From: Onchocerca volvulus | Lineage: Eukaryota > Nematoda > Chromadorea > Rhabditida > Onchocercidae | DNA length: 64,000 nt | Assembly (NCBI GenBank): GCA_000499405.2 | Contig: HG738138.1 | Coordinates: 18,019,753 to 18,083,752 of the forward strand | Direction: 5' to 3' | In this document: positions 25,501 to 39,487 of the stretch, one piece after another | How the letters are laid out: each line of letters starts with the position of its first letter | Numbering within the stretch: the first letter of the stretch is position 1 | The notes under the pieces: generated by a model | The model's database searches: none | What the model saw: the letters and a program-made list of their open reading frames with translations, nothing else | Told to the model about the DNA's origin: nothing | Translations under genes and position numbers: made by a program

Positions 25501-26594
25501 GGAAAATTGGAGCGTAAGTGATTTTGCCAAAGTTTATTAAAACTTTGATTTTGAAATCTTATTTTCGAAGATCTCCGAAATCCCTGCACTATTTTAGAAC
25601 TTCAGCAAAGCGTTTCTCAGTTTGCTACCGGAACAATGATGGAGTTGAAATTGTTGGTGGATCATAAAGGAGATGATGGTCTGCATGACTCATTGGAAAA
25701 TATGGGCCGGAATTTCACACTAAATGCTAAATTAGTCACTGATTGATGATGGAAATTCCTAACAAATTATATGCAAGTACTTGTCCTTTCCCTGTCCTCA
25801 TCCAAAATTAAAGTGTTATAAACAGGTCTAATCATAAGAAAACACTGAATAGGAATGTGGCAATCACATCATGATTACTTCCTGGGAACGTAGTTACCTT
25901 CAAAACAGATGAATCGTAAAAAAGTAGATGATGATTCATCCCACTTCTATTCGAATAGGGAAAATTAAAAAACTTACTCCAATATGAGACGGAAATTCTT
26001 GATACTGTTAAATCTCAAGTTGTCATAGATCATAACTAACTTTAAGACAACAACTGTAGCCTTCCTCTATCTGTTGGTAAATAAGATGGCAGGAAGAGAT
26101 AACATGAAGAAATAATTCAGAAACAAAATTATTTCATTTTCATCTTTAAAATTAAATGCTCGGAATTGGAATATTGAAAGCAAGCCCTTCACCAACTCAA
26201 ATTCCAATACTAGAATTAAAAAATTAAACTGAATATAATCTTTAAAATAATATATCTCATACTAAATCATAAAGCATTCCACCGAAATTATTATGCTAAA
26301 ACGATGATGAAAATTTCGGTAAATACTTCTTGTACAATAAATACTGAATGAAAAATGATGAGGAATTTTTAAAAATTTATTTTCATATTTTAATATCATA
26401 CGTGAATCTTTCTCTCTTATATAATGAATGAAAGATAGTGAAACTTATCAGCTAAAAAAATAAAGCATAATAGGCGGGAAAAGTGAAATATTTCAAAAAT
26501 TTTTAAGCGAAGGAATAAGCTGCATTGCTTGTAAAGTGCTTCCGTATTTTTAAGAGAGATTATTTTTCAGAAAGTACTCTGAAATGAAGAGGAG
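19518..26594. other. Intergenic, upstream of the F-box gene
   Basis: No segment I can defend as coding. It is AT-rich with A/T runs (24208-24229). Two segments of higher complexity are 21840-22150 and 22960-23350; the latter includes a CG-rich stretch (gtcgccatcgtctcgtcgtc) that looks more like a promoter or first-exon zone than like coding sequence. The tandem duplication at 23415-23468 also lies here. Confidence 0.5.
23415..23468. repeat. 27-nt tandem duplication
   Basis: Two adjacent copies (23415-23441 and 23442-23468) differ at one base. Each contains the palindrome-rich core attaattaatattaat followed by ctacttgta. They lie in intergenic DNA next to the CG-rich island. Confidence 0.85.
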
Positions 26595-26980
26595 TTATTT
26601 TTTTAAAACAGAATCATGACACTTTTGAAAGCCATTCCTGATTCGTTCTGCTTCTACTGCTCCCTTCGAAGGCTCATGTTTTGGATCATAAGCAGGCGAG
26701 AAAAAAAAAAAACTTTTCATCAGTTTAACGCCTACACATACAACAACTGCTATTGCCACTGCTCCCACCGCATTTTCCTTGATCTTTGATGGATCTAACA
26801 ATTCCGAACAAAAATTATACTAAATAATAAGCAAACGATCAGACAATTTCTGTACAATAATAAAAAATTGCAACATTTTTTCAGGAATGATCTTCGGTTA
26901 TTGAAAAGATCTATTTTTAGGCAATTTTAAATCCTTGAGCAAATCTCTGCAACACTTACTGTGTTATCCAGGAAATTCAT
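26595..26980 (-). CDS. 81-residue protein with one membrane segment, function unknown
   Basis: Exon 1 (26960-26980) encodes MNFLDNT and ends at GTAAGT. Exon 2 (26595-26819) follows TTATTTAG and joins in phase 0; the intron is 140 bases. The protein has a short N-terminal head (YNFCSELLDPSKIKEN), a hydrophobic helix AVGAVAIAVVVCVGVKLM, four phenylalanines from a T12 run, then a polar, charged tail (AYDPKHEPSKG, RNGFQKCHDSVLKK). One Cys is in the head, one in the helix and one in the tail. The size and layout suggest a small mitochondrial or ER membrane protein, but I recognise no family. The homopolymer run makes this reading frame sensitive to sequencing error. No neighbouring gene is close. 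Confidence 0.7.
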
Positions 26981-29900
26981 AGGAAAAGGAAGCTCATAAT
27001 TTTGTAAATTGAATAAACAAACGTTACAATCTGAATTAAGAGGAGACGAGATGACCGAATTGATGAATCATTTTAACATGAACTGCTATAAATTTTTTGA
27101 AATTCAGAAATTTTTTAAATTAATTTCACGAAATGCTTTCAGACATTGAAAAAAAATGGCAAGTAAATAGATAAAACTATTGTTATATTTCTTTCTTTGC
27201 AAAAAAGCGCGGCATAGCATAAACAGATCAGATAAATAGGATATTCTCGGATGATAAGTGATAAGAAGGATGATAAATGGTACCTTTTTTCTTTTATCCT
27301 CCCAAAAGTGTGGTGTAAAATTAAAAGATAGCAGAATTCTGCACCTGTGCATCAATTGAGAAAATACAAAATTTGGTGACAAAAATAAAAATATCTGAAG
27401 CCCGGTGGACAGTGGAAGGCATTTCAACTTGTTAGATGCTAAAAGAGCGATAGAAAAAACTAATGGGATGGGAGCAAGTATCAACAAGAGATCTAGACAT
27501 CTACTGATTTTCTTCTGTCTGATATAATTCCAGTTCATTGCGAAACGTGGGAGCAAAACTATGTTAACGTGGTAATAAATCAGAATAATTAAATTTGATA
27601 GAAATCTAAAGTAATGTTTGGTGATGACTCATTTCAATTCTCAAGCATCAGCACTCTTCAATTCCAAAAAATAAGCGTTTGATAAACATGAAATTGATGT
27701 ACGAAAACAATTCTTGGAACGTTGTTCTATGTACCATCAGTTCACTCGTCTTTGTCCCATGTACCATCAAGTTCACGTGCGTTTGTTCTATTCACCACCA
27801 AATCACGTGTATGGAACGTTGAAGTCGAATGTACCATCGTGCGAACACGGATGAGTAATGGATTCAAAAGAGGAGAAAACGATCAAAGAAGCATTACTCA
27901 AAGGACGACATTTTTTCAGAGAAAAAACGCAAAAATGACATGAAGATATAAACACTGTGGAAATCCTTCTAAAAGTTGGATTTCCTTTTTGATCAAATTT
28001 TGAGAGTCTAATAAAATCCGATATTAATTTTCCATATTATTTAAAACTAAAATAAGCAAATAAATTCATTCTGCTCGGAGAATGTGTTTAATCGGATCAA
28101 TTCTATTTATAAAATTGATATAAAGTCGACAAATTTGCATATCCAAGTAAACAAATGAAGAAGTTTTATTGAGAAAAGCAAGTAAATAAAGTATATGAAG
28201 AAAGATAGATACAAATCTGTCAGGAAAAGGATATCGTATTATCAAAAATATTATCAGTTGCTAGTTGTTCTGATGGTGACAGTGGTGAAATATATGTCTG
28301 GCTGGCATAAGCTGCATCAACAAGAGGATTAAGTGCAATTGAGATTTGTAAGATTATTATATTGCTACTGCTTATAGTTTTTGTATATTATCATTATCAT
28401 TTATCAAAATCTGTCTACTGAAGAGCTACTCGAATTCTTCTCTATCTTCCGGTACCTTACAACATAGAAATTAAAAAAATTTTAAATTTTATGTTATTAC
28501 ACCGTTTATTGAAACCATCTGTGCTAACAAGACAGCATTCACACACACAGTCATTACTAAACCAAAATTAATCAGAAATGCTCCTTAAGATATTCGATTT
28601 CATTATTACCATAATAGAGCAGGAATGGAATTTTGAAAAGTTATACGAATGAAAATTTCAATAAATTGCCTTATATTTCCTAATTTTATGGAAAACACAA
28701 ATGCAAAATTAAAAGGAATAACATACATTAAAAATGCAATATAAGAAGAGCGAAAAAATAGCCAAAGTTAGATAGAAATCAGAATGTTTGTTTTATGTAT
28801 ATAATCTTTTTTTTAAAAAAAAAATCTGAATTTGGGACATAAATGTGATCAGGTTGACGAGGTTTTATTAAATCAATACTTGAGACAACACATTCAATGA
28901 CAAAGATTTTGGTGCCACATATTTTTTTTAAAACTTGTCTTGAAAAAAGCGCGAACTGGCATAGATAAGAACAAGTTTTTCTTTACTGAAAGATTTGGAA
29001 ATAACTGACCTCATTTTAAAAATATTTAATAGACGAAGGACTAATTTTGCACTTATCATAAAGATGTCAGCAGTATAATCAATTGGAAAAATTATCAGCT
29101 TGAAGAAATCCTTTTTTGGATCTTTTTATTCTGATCAGATACAGATCACTTTTTCCTATGGAGATATTTCAAAGATCATATGATTTGAATTAAACAGACA
29201 ATGCGACTATTATTATTATTACATCATCTAGTTGATCTTTTCGCCAAAATTTCTAGAAATTTTGTCAACGATCATCATCATCGTCAACGACTGACAAATT
29301 TCGGATCAATTTTTACTACCATACTAAATGAGCTCTATAAAATTATTTCTATTGCTAAAGATTTGAAAATAATTCGAAGAGTAAATCCAAAAGTGAAACT
29401 ATAGCCAGTTGATTAGAGCCATGATCGAGAATTTCGTCTTTTCTCGATTATTGTTTCCTTCTTACTTCAGTAACAGAAGAAACAGTTAATCATAAACTGA
29501 AACTTGTTCATTACATTTTATAATGCTCGTCATTCCCACCTTTTCCACCAGTTCTATTTTTTATTTATTTCGAAAAATTTAGAACTGAATGGAAGGAAAA
29601 GGAGGAATTTGAATCACCTGATTTCCTATCTATCCTTCCTTCAATCTTTTCATCCTCGTCATCCATCTTTTTTCTTTTTCTGTGTTACCCCCGACCGTCT
29701 ATATTTCACCTAGAAAAAACCTGATCTTCGAATGATTGAGTAAGCGGGGATCTCCGACAATGAAGGTGACATAGAAAATGAGCAAAGTTGCTATGAATCA
29801 GCAACTGAGGTAAAATATGAATGCAGAAAAAATGAAATCGATGAGTCACGGTAGAAAAGGTGTTTTTCATCACATATTATATTATGGTAAATAAATAAAT

Positions 29901-31114
29901 GTATGTGCTGATATTTTGCATAAAAAACATCTTGTATAATAATAAATAAATAAGTGATAATTAGAATAAATAAGTAAACATATATTCAGCCACGAGAGTC
30001 TCGTTTGGCTGGAAAATCCTGAAAAAAAAAAACAAATAAAGGAAAAAAGAGCTTACAAGTGATCACAGCTGGTACTATTGTTTGATAGCAGGTGGTATTT
30101 GCTGATGGTTGGGGACGATAAAAAAGAGCGCTCGCCTTTTCTTTCAGTAAAATCGAATTAAAAAGATTTACTTTTTTGTATTTCAAAGATAAAAAAAAAA
30201 AAACCCGACGAGACAAGATTGAGTAATCGTAGCACTGCCGAAATCCGACAGATTTCACTTATTCATTCTCGATCGAACAGTTCTTTTTGGAAAGTTAAGT
30301 GTTTTTGATGTTTGTAAGATCATAAATATGCTTTTAAATGAAATTCATGTTAAATGAATCATTCAGACTAGAAATTAGATAGAAGCTAAATTCTACTGAA
30401 CGATAGAGGGAAAAGGAAGAGAAAAAAGAAATTAATCTTATCAATAAGAAGAAGAAGAAGTAAGTCTTACAAGTCTTACCAGTACTGATAAAATTGATAG
30501 ATAGAAATTAGTGAAAGGTAGGTAACAGCTAAAACGCATGTTATAAAATGTTAACTAGAAGATGAATATCAGGCTACTGCTGCCGGATGTAGTAAGTCGT
30601 AGAAGATTCTATCAGTTTTTGAAAATCAACAACAAATGCTATACGACATATACTTGTCGGTCGAATAATAGTTTTTTATATGAGGAATAAGCGATTGAAG
30701 AATGGCACTGCTTGCTATAATTGGAATTAATTAGTAACAACACATCAGTTCTCTTCCGGACAATTCAACTGAAACATTATTTTTTATGAATTGGCATCAT
30801 TGGCACTATGATGACCTTCAGGACATTTGACAGCTTGGCTAATGACTATGACGTGTGTAGGTGGATGTTCGTTGCCGATATTATCAGAGGACACTTGGCA
30901 CAACAGGTACTATTGAAATGCATCAAGGATACAGGTGACAGGTATAATTCACTCTAAGGGAACGGGAATTGTCCTTTTGGTCTTTACCCAGACATACCTG
31001 ACGGTCGGCTGGAGAAAGAGAGGGAAGGAATGTTGAGGTAAACTGTAGGATACCTGCGCTTAGTATAGAGGTAACATAGGGAGACAGACATCACAAGAAC
31101 ATACTTTCAATACT

Positions 31115-31289
31115 TCACCGAACGTTAATTCTCATTTTTGGAAAATGTCCAATGAATCCGGCCGCTAAGCTTTTCTCTGTCCATTTGTTTGTCTCTCTTT
31201 TTTGCCTGTGGCACTCTGCCAAAAATACATTTGCCATCAAGTTTGTTCCAAATAAATGTAACTTCGAGATGTTGTCTGAATGGCTATAT
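31115..31289 (-). CDS. Possible terminal exon, unknown gene
   Basis: Behind a good acceptor (TTCACTTACAG) a 58-codon frame runs to a stop at 31115-31117. Its composition is unlike the surrounding AT-rich noise (NLMANVFLAECHRQKRETNK, LAAGFIGHFPKMRINVR). It needs a preceding exon ending with two bases of a codon, and none was found nearby. The + strand of the same spot also carries a donor-like GTAAGTG. I recognise no family. Confidence 0.25.
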
Positions 31290-34200
31290 CTGTAAGTGAA
31301 GAGGTGAAAATGATTCTGCGCCAAATAGAAGGGATGAAAAGAACACGTCAGGTGGACCCCACTCATATCATTCTATTTTTTTGACGTGATACGTGTGACG
31401 AATTATCCAAGAGAGCGTGATTAGAGAGGAAGACACGATGCACAGATTACGAAAAGCTGCGACGAAATGATGAAGATCTATACTGTACCGTAAATTTATT
31501 GTTTATTAGCTGCGTTTTAATTAGCCTTTAAATAGAGAGGAAGTAAGTAAGATGTGAATAAAATGTTGAACTTTATGGATTCATTAAGCAAAATTCATAT
31601 TTGAATTCCCGAACGTTTCACCTTTTTGCTCTCATAAGTGATGTCTTCTTCCTGTAATGTGGAGATGAATGAAGCGAGAAAAGATGATTTTTCTAAAACA
31701 AATAGAAATAATTCCCAATAATATAACTATTTAGTTGTGATGATATCTAATCTTTTGCTGAAATTCGAACCGAGGAATGGCAAAGATCAGTAGAAAACTT
31801 GAGTGATAATGATATGATAGTTCATTTTTTGAAAAATGCATAATTATGAAGAAATTGTTTACAAGAAAATGCTACGAGAGATCACAAATTTAAAAAAAAA
31901 AAAATCGTGCCATGGAATATACAACAGCTGTTATACTAAGACAAATTGATCGAGAGTCAATAAGTAAACAGAAGTAAAGAAAATATTTGCCAGAATGAAA
32001 CTAAATATTATGATATAGAATGCAGTTAGGTGTATAATGCAATTAAGGATATGATTATTGGCGGAAGATGACATAACCTAGAAGTAATAGTATTGATACG
32101 GACTAATTGTGTATGGAAAAAGGAATGAAAAGTATGGTACAAATTTCCATGGGCTTTAGCTTTCAATGTTATAGGCTGTTGCTATGTCTAGAGTTCTACG
32201 TCCAATTATCTTTTATGGATGATAAGTTGTACTTGCATAGAAAGGAGCTATGTTTGCTTTTCTCGCAATCCTGGCTGCACGATGCATGCATTTCTCGTAT
32301 GAAATGTCATAAACTTCAGTGCAATCCACCTAAAATTAAAATATTGTAGTACCTTATATTTAATAAAAGTTATCAATAGGTGCAATAAATATTCGATTAA
32401 AGGCATATATTAAATAGTTCATAATAATAAATCACATCATAGAGAAAGTTTGAAGCCATCTGCCATAAAAAAGTAAACAAATAACTAAAATTTTGTTTTT
32501 TATTTTTTTAAAGCTTTTCCACTTTTAATATATTCTGTAGAGTATGAAAATGGAATGGAAAAGAGAGAAAATTATTTGTTGATTATTATATTTAAACTTT
32601 ATTTGAAAAAGATTAGTTTCTATTCAATTTTAAGTGTTTCAGGTTTCAGGTTAAAATAAATTGGAAGAGTTTTTAATTGCCTGCAAGGATAAAGAGGATT
32701 ATGATGAAAATATCATGGCCGAGAATTTGAATGTGTTTAGACACACTTCACCAATTTTTCTGTTCCTCTGTTTAATTGTAGCGGAGAGATTTGTAAGAAA
32801 TATCTGGGGGATTTAATGTCATCAATTTTTAAATTCTTGAATTTAAAAACTTCGAGAAAATATTATGCCAGTTCGATCTGGCTCATTTTTTTGAGCTTGA
32901 TCTTTTCTATTTGATATCGAAGGAATCGCAGTATAATTGTGCAATTTATCACTAATTTAGCAAATTTAAAATGCTTTTTGGTGATTGAAATATTTAAAAA
33001 AAAAAAAGCAGAAAAACAGGAATAGAATGCACATAAAATAACAGTGCAAGTTACTTATTTCTTCATCCATTTCAATCATTTTCTATGTGGCAAAATATTA
33101 TATTTCGTCAGATACTGCTCAGGCTCGTTCCATTCAGATTTGATTTCTTATAATTCAATCCTTTATCAAAATTTTTGATCTATTGAAAAAAATATTTAAT
33201 TAAGGAAATTTAATGGCATCATTAAAAGTTGAAATGTAGAGGTGAGAAAAGATCTTTTAAGGGTATGCACAAAAAATGTGAATGTCAAGAAGAATTTAAA
33301 GAATGTGATGAATGTGTTAATGTATATTAAAACTTGCTGTATTACAATATTTAAGAAGAATAAAAATTTACTCTCAGAAGAAACAAATGAAGTGATATGG
33401 GACAGAATTGAAATGATGTGATAATAAGAGTTCAATTGAATGGCCAAAATTAAAGTACATTGATATTATTTTAGAATATTCAAATTAAGATAATTTCGAA
33501 TCATTCAAATCACTAACGAAACGAGTAATGAAATAATTGAATTTTAGAAAAAGGAACCACAAATATTTGAAAAAAAAATTGTGAAAAAGTGAGAAGAAAA
33601 CTGTATATCGAAGTGTTTATTGTATGTGTGTAGCAAAAAAGTAGCAGACAAAATGAGTTTAAACTGAATTGCATGTGGATGAGTTTGAGAAAGCTGCACT
33701 TGCAAATACAAAAAGTGAGTATCCATCAACTTTTCCCTCTTCAATCGTAAGAAATAATCGGAAAGGCCGCATTTTTTCTAAACAATTTACAACAAAAAGA
33801 GTTCGATGACTGAAAATAGTACACCATTTTTGATGAGATGATCCTTTTCAGGCCATAAATATTCCTTACTTCCCCCTTCTCAAATTCCTTCCATTGCTTT
33901 TTCCCTTGCCTATCCACTGTACTTTCTTTACCTTTCCGTCATTCGAGAACCCAATCAACTTCAAACTATTCTCAATTCTTGCATGTTTATTTTAATTTCT
34001 CATTTTCAATTCATACTCATTCGAGTGTAATGAATGATGAAAAAATCGCGTCATAGTAAAACGTTGTCAAAATATGTTATAATTTAGACTAGATTGAAAT
34101 ATAATGTTGATAAATGAAAACTTTGGATTTTTAGGAATTTATTTATTTCTAGTTTATATAAATGTTTTGAAGAAATGGGTTTGAAGGATTCAAATTTTTG

Positions 34201-37200
34201 AAATGAATTTTGGATTAACAAAGTTCAATTGCTAATTACACCATGGTAGCATATTTTATATGATAAAATATTATGCAAAACTTGGGATATATGTATCTTA
34301 ACATGGTGCAAAGATCATGTAAAGGAGTTTTAGAAGATCTTGATGATCAAAATTATTTGATGAGAAAAAGTGAAAAATAAAAAAAAAAATTGCTCCTCAA
34401 ACGGAGATTTTCTTCGACATATACCCGTTGAAAATAAATGAATTTTAAAGATTCATTTAATTATATGATGTTTTTTGACCTTCTGATCTGAATTAGCCAA
34501 TGATTTCAGCTTGCAAGAATTTTCTATTTTCTGGTTTGATTCAATAAAGAAAATAAGTGAACGAATGAATTTTAATTTCCAATTAAACCGGTTCAATAAA
34601 TTCTGAGCTCGAAGAAAAGCATTACGGCATAATCGCATCTAAACTCCTTTAAAAAGTGATTTTACTTTATTTTTACTTTTGAAGAATTTTTTTTTATATA
34701 GCTTCATCGATTAATATTCTGCATATAATTTAATAAATAGCCAACACTATGGGGGGAAATAAATGAAAAAATTTTTAAATGAATTTTTCACTATTTTCAA
34801 AGACAATTCATAAATTTTCATCATGAGATTACTATTGAGCTTATTATTTCATATCAAAAATTATTTATTCATTTTTTTTGCTAATTATCCGTATACTTCC
34901 TGATTTTCAGTAATAAAGTATACTGCAACAAACTTGACAATTAGTTGGAATAGAATGTATTATTCACTGATATAATCAAAAATTAACTTTTTGATTGAAA
35001 ATAATGAATAGTTCCTTTTTACGAGGGAAAATTTAAAAATGATAAAAAATCAGTTGCACGCACATTTTGCTAGATCTGAGCTTTCTATCTTTGCCTTTAG
35101 GTCTTTTTTTTTCATTTTTCAATCTTTTGTTTTTTAAAGTCCATTGAAAGGAAATGGCGGATAATTCTCAAAAAAGAAAAACAAAAAAGTTAGGATTCCT
35201 TAAAGTTTTCCGACAAGAGAATTTAGCTCGATATATTCCCAGTACATTTTCTTTGACATTTGTCCTGACGGAACACAACATTACGATATACAAATGCTGT
35301 TCGTCCGAAACATATAAGTTCGAATAAAACTACTGAAGATGGAAGAGGGAAGAATATATGCATTATATTCATACAGCATTAAAAGAAAGCAAACCACACA
35401 TTTTACAAATATTGAAGAAATTGCAAAAGTGCATGCAGAATTTGAAGAAAGGATATAGAAGTATCTTAAGAAGTGCTTAATTCATGAAATTTTTCAACAT
35501 TATTAAAAAGCTGGGATTCTAAAATTACTAAAATAGCAATAACAATTTAAAATCTTAAAGTGCAATGATACTGAGTAAAACTATGGATGAGTTTAGAGAA
35601 GACTGTTATTTCTGACATGAATATATCATATGAAATTTCAAACAAAATAAAAATTCAGATGACGATAGCAATAATCAATAGTAATTAGAAGAGCTAAAGT
35701 AAAATATTATTTTTCCAAACATTATCGGAATTTATTTGAGAAAAGAAATTACAGCAGCGAAATGCATTTATCAAAGAATTGTACCAATATGAGATATTAG
35801 AATGTGATGCATTAATTCTTGTGACTATGAAAGAGATATTTACTTATTTCACTGCTGCGAAAGAGTGGAATAAACAAATAGTCTGTCGCACTGGCACGAT
35901 GAATTAGCGAAAATTTTTGGAAAAATTCCGAAGATTTCAGTGCTGAGAAAGTACGTAAATTACAAATGAAAAAAAAAATAATTATTAGTTAAAAGGAATT
36001 AAATGAATGGCATAAGATTTGTTGTACTTTGAAGTGGATGTTTGAAAGTTTTATAATGAATAGTAAGTTTTGTAAAAAAATGTAAATACTTCTATATATA
36101 TGACATTTTAGTTCAATTAATGAGTCATGAAAATGTCCATCTGACGGCCAATGTAAAAGTAAAAGAAGAAAAAAAAACCAATTTTTGTCCTTGCAATGAG
36201 CATTTTTATTGCCATCAATATTCTTCGATTATCCTCGTTGTTATCACTATCATTACAATCAGAGACAGTTGTCAGCTTTGGGTTTGTTGAAAGAAGCGCA
36301 AAAATGCTCACTTTTTTGCTTTTTTGAAAAATAGCTATTAATCATCGGATGTAGCGAATAATTTACTGTTATCCGCAGTGGTTTCCGGTAGAACAAATCT
36401 TCTTCATCAATTTTGCATTTTTCTTTCCAACTTTTTTTAAAATTCTTTCTCCAATTTTTCTTTAAATTTTAGTATTTGTGTATGTGAGCGAGAGAGAGAG
36501 AGGACTGGATAAATTAGTTGAAGTCATAAATTTCTTCGTTGTTGCAAATTATTACAGTTACAAATTACCATTAGAAAAGAACTTTTACAGGTTGCTTACA
36601 AAAAGCATCAATGCCATCAGAAGAAGATGAATATATTGAAACTGTGAAACTTCGTCATCAGTTTAATGTTTGTCGGGAATTATCAAAAAGAATCATTGTT
36701 ATCGCATCCTAATCCTATAATATCTACGAGAGAGAAAGGAGAAGAAAAAGGAACAGAAGAGTGAATAAAAAAAAAAGGCGAAACTTTTCGTGTCAAATTC
36801 CATAAATTTTTGTATCAGATTGCCAGAATTCATCTTTTTTTTTTTTTTTTTTTTTTTAATTTTAAATAGAAAAAGAGGCTTTCTATAAAATTTCCCCTCC
36901 TTCCTTTCTTCTCTCCCCCTCTTTCTCTCTCTCCCTCTCTCTTTTTCTATTAACATAACTAAAGATTTTTGAAGGAATGACAGTAAATGAATAATTCCAT
37001 CCAACATTAAACTAAATCCAACATCCGTAAAGTAATCCTAGCAATATTAAATCATTTTGCTAATATAAAAATTTTTGCAAAATATTCATATAAGACGATT
37101 TTTTTTATAATCAGCTAAGAAAAAAATTATGGATATTACTTTGCTTAGGTCTAACGATGAAGTTAAGGCCCGAAACAAACTACTTTTTTTCTCTTTCTTT

Positions 37201-38442
37201 TTCTCTCTTTTTCTCTCTGAATCAATGTAATCTTTTTCAATTAGAAGTGAAAAACGAAAAATGCCGAAAAAATGGCAATAAAAAGATGAAGCGAAAAATG
37301 AAAGCATTACGAATACTAATTGTAGTTTGCAAAATTCAACAAATTTCTTTGGAGCGGAACTTTTGGAAACTTATTGTTCGAGTTCCAAACTTGTAGTATA
37401 ATTTACATGATAATATCGCTTCCTGAATAACACGAATAATCAATAACAAATAAATGAGAATGATATCAGATAGATCAACGAATCGGCAAACAATTAATAT
37501 CTATACAATTACAGATAGGCGAAAACTTAATTAGCAAAAATCATTTCCATAAAAAAGCCATCCAATTTGACAGCTCTACCAAATCTGAATGAAAACATAA
37601 AATAAATTGTTGATTGTAATTTGAACCTGGTCATGGATGATGAATCTCTTGAGAAAAGCTACGGTAAAAAGAAACGTGGCAATTCGTAATTTCAATCAAA
37701 TTGTAAAAAACAAAAACGATCGAATAACAAACAAATTTGTCCAGAAACAAGTTTAACCAAAATTAAAACTCAAAATAACAACTACAAGAAAAAAAAGACT
37801 GAGAAAGTCAGCAAGGAAACATTTACCGTCTCATAAAATAAGCAATAATGATGATGGTGGAAAAAGTAAAATTACTTCACCTATTTTTTTTTTTTCGAAA
37901 GTACTATTTAAAGTATGTCAACATTTCATGTTTTTGTATGTTTTTTTTGTCTCCATAGATGTGTGTTTATGTGTATGTTTTGTATTTAATTATGATCGTT
38001 TATATATTTTATATATCATCGAGATCAAATAGCAAAAGTTTCAAATTATTGTTTTGGTCGGCAGAAAACGAAATCACAAACTAGAACTGCCCTAAATTTT
38101 TAATTTTAAATTAAATTCATTCCAATCAGATAGTTTTCAAATTCTGAAATGATGAATTATATTTAAGGATATATTAGAAAGAATAATTAAGATGAGAAAA
38201 TTTCTCGATTTTTGATAGATTGCGACAAAATACAAGAAACATGCAACTATTACAACAAATATTTCCTTAAGAAGAGTTAAAAAAAACTCATCAGGCAAAC
38301 CGAGTGGAATAATTTAAGGCCTATGCGACTGATATCTTACCATCTTCCGAATAATTTGTGTATCAAGTCATCAGGAAAAATTGGGTAATGTTCAGTTATC
38401 ATTTAAATTCTTTTATCATTGAATACTTTTCGATTCATTAAA

Positions 38443-38832
38443 ATGCATAATTCTGCGTGCCGATCGTTAAGATTGAATAGGTACCGGTTGACAAAGTGCA
38501 ACAAACTTGGATATGCGACTGGAAAGTTGAAAAAGTGCAACAAACCTGTCGAAATTTCTTACTTCAGAAGCTTTATCAGAATTGACAGAAAGGCTCACTC
38601 AGAATGTAAAAGACAGAGGAATCAGAATTCCCGAATATTTCTTGTCTCTCGCTTTGTGAAGTACACTTTACAAAATTGTAGTTGCCAAACAACATTTCTC
38701 AGACATGTCATAGGAAAAGTGACAATGAAAGAGGACAAGAGAGCAACTGACTTATATATAAATGTCTTCAATTCGAGTAAAGGAAAGGTGCCAATTCAGA
38801 CTACAGCCAGTTCTTTCCCTCTTTTTCCTTAG
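38443..38832 (+). CDS. Possible 129-residue ORF, basic, unknown
   Basis: One of the longest uninterrupted frames of the gene-poor region runs from an ATG at 38443 to a stop at 38830-38832. The product is Lys/Arg-, Ser- and Cys-rich (NSACRSLRLNRYRLTKCNK, SECKRQRNQNSRIFL). It contains a small internal direct repeat, with the DNA word aaagtgcaacaaac occurring twice about 37 bases apart. No signal peptide, domain or splice signal supports it. It may be a single-exon gene, a remnant, or chance. Confidence 0.22.
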   Translation: MHNSACRSLRLNRYRLTKCNKLGYATGKLKKCNKPVEISYFRSFIRIDRKAHSECKRQRNQNSRIFLVSRFVKYTLQNCSCQTTFLRHVIGKVTMKEDKRATDLYINVFNSSKGKVPIQTTASSFPLFP

Positions 38833-38879
38833 TTTTTTATTAAAGCTTTTCTAGTGAACAAGTTGCTGATAACAAAAGT

Positions 38880-38923
38880 GAACGAGAGAAAGAGGGAGAG
38901 AGAGAGAGAGAGAAAGAGGGAGA
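38880..38923. repeat. GA-rich low-complexity stretch
   Basis: A purine microsatellite of gagaga and gaaagaggga units lies about 50 bases after the open frame ending at 38832. A second purine stretch lies at 47625-47665. Confidence 0.8.
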
Positions 38924-39487
38924 TCTGAGGAAAATTTAAGTGCCTAGTGCCAAAAGTTTCTCCTCTTTCACCATTTTCGGCCTTCGTTCTCTTCTGTCTG
39001 CTTTATTTTGCCTAATGACATGCCGAATTGTTCGGATTGTAAAAATAAAAAGAAAAAAAAAGTCTTGTCCGACCTAAATAATATTTAAAAAAAAAAAAAA
39101 AAAAAAACTCTTGCCTTGATAGTAACGAAAAATATAATAATTTAAAATAATGATGGCAGCCGGAATTTGGGGGAAGGATAGCCATTGGCTATGAAATCAT
39201 AACATGATATTATCCGAATGATTCGAATTTTTTTGCATTTAAACTTTCTCTTTTCGTAAACATTGCTCATTTTTCAACTAATGACGTAAATGTCTGCTGC
39301 ATGCTGAGTCACTCAAATGAAATTAAATACTGCAAATAAAAAATTGAGAATTTTCAAATATGCTATACCACACGCTTTCTTACATCTTATGTATCTTTAA
39401 AGTTATCAATTCTGGAATTTGGTATAAGTAAAATTAAAATGCCACTTCTATTGTTATTTAATTATTAATTTTTTGCAGTTTACTTAC

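Larger units (their letters stand above)
26981..39487. other. 12-kb gene-poor region
   Basis: Low-complexity AT-rich DNA with many homopolymer runs, such as T at 36835-36857 and a CT-rich stretch at 36890-36950. No multi-exon gene can be built. The better fragments are the possible terminal exon at 31115-31289 (-) and the 390-nt frame at 38443-38832 (+), both listed separately. The segment 30540-31450 is of higher complexity than its surroundings without a consistent frame. Confidence 0.5.

Noticed and set aside
27104..27556. 150-codon open frame on the minus strand
   Set aside because: Begins with TTG rather than ATG, is rich in Leu/Ile/Phe/Lys as expected from AT-rich noise, and has no splice or family support.
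36699..37396. Lys/Arg/Glu- and Phe/Ser-rich frames on both strands
   Set aside because: Produced by T-runs and CT/GA microsatellite sequence.
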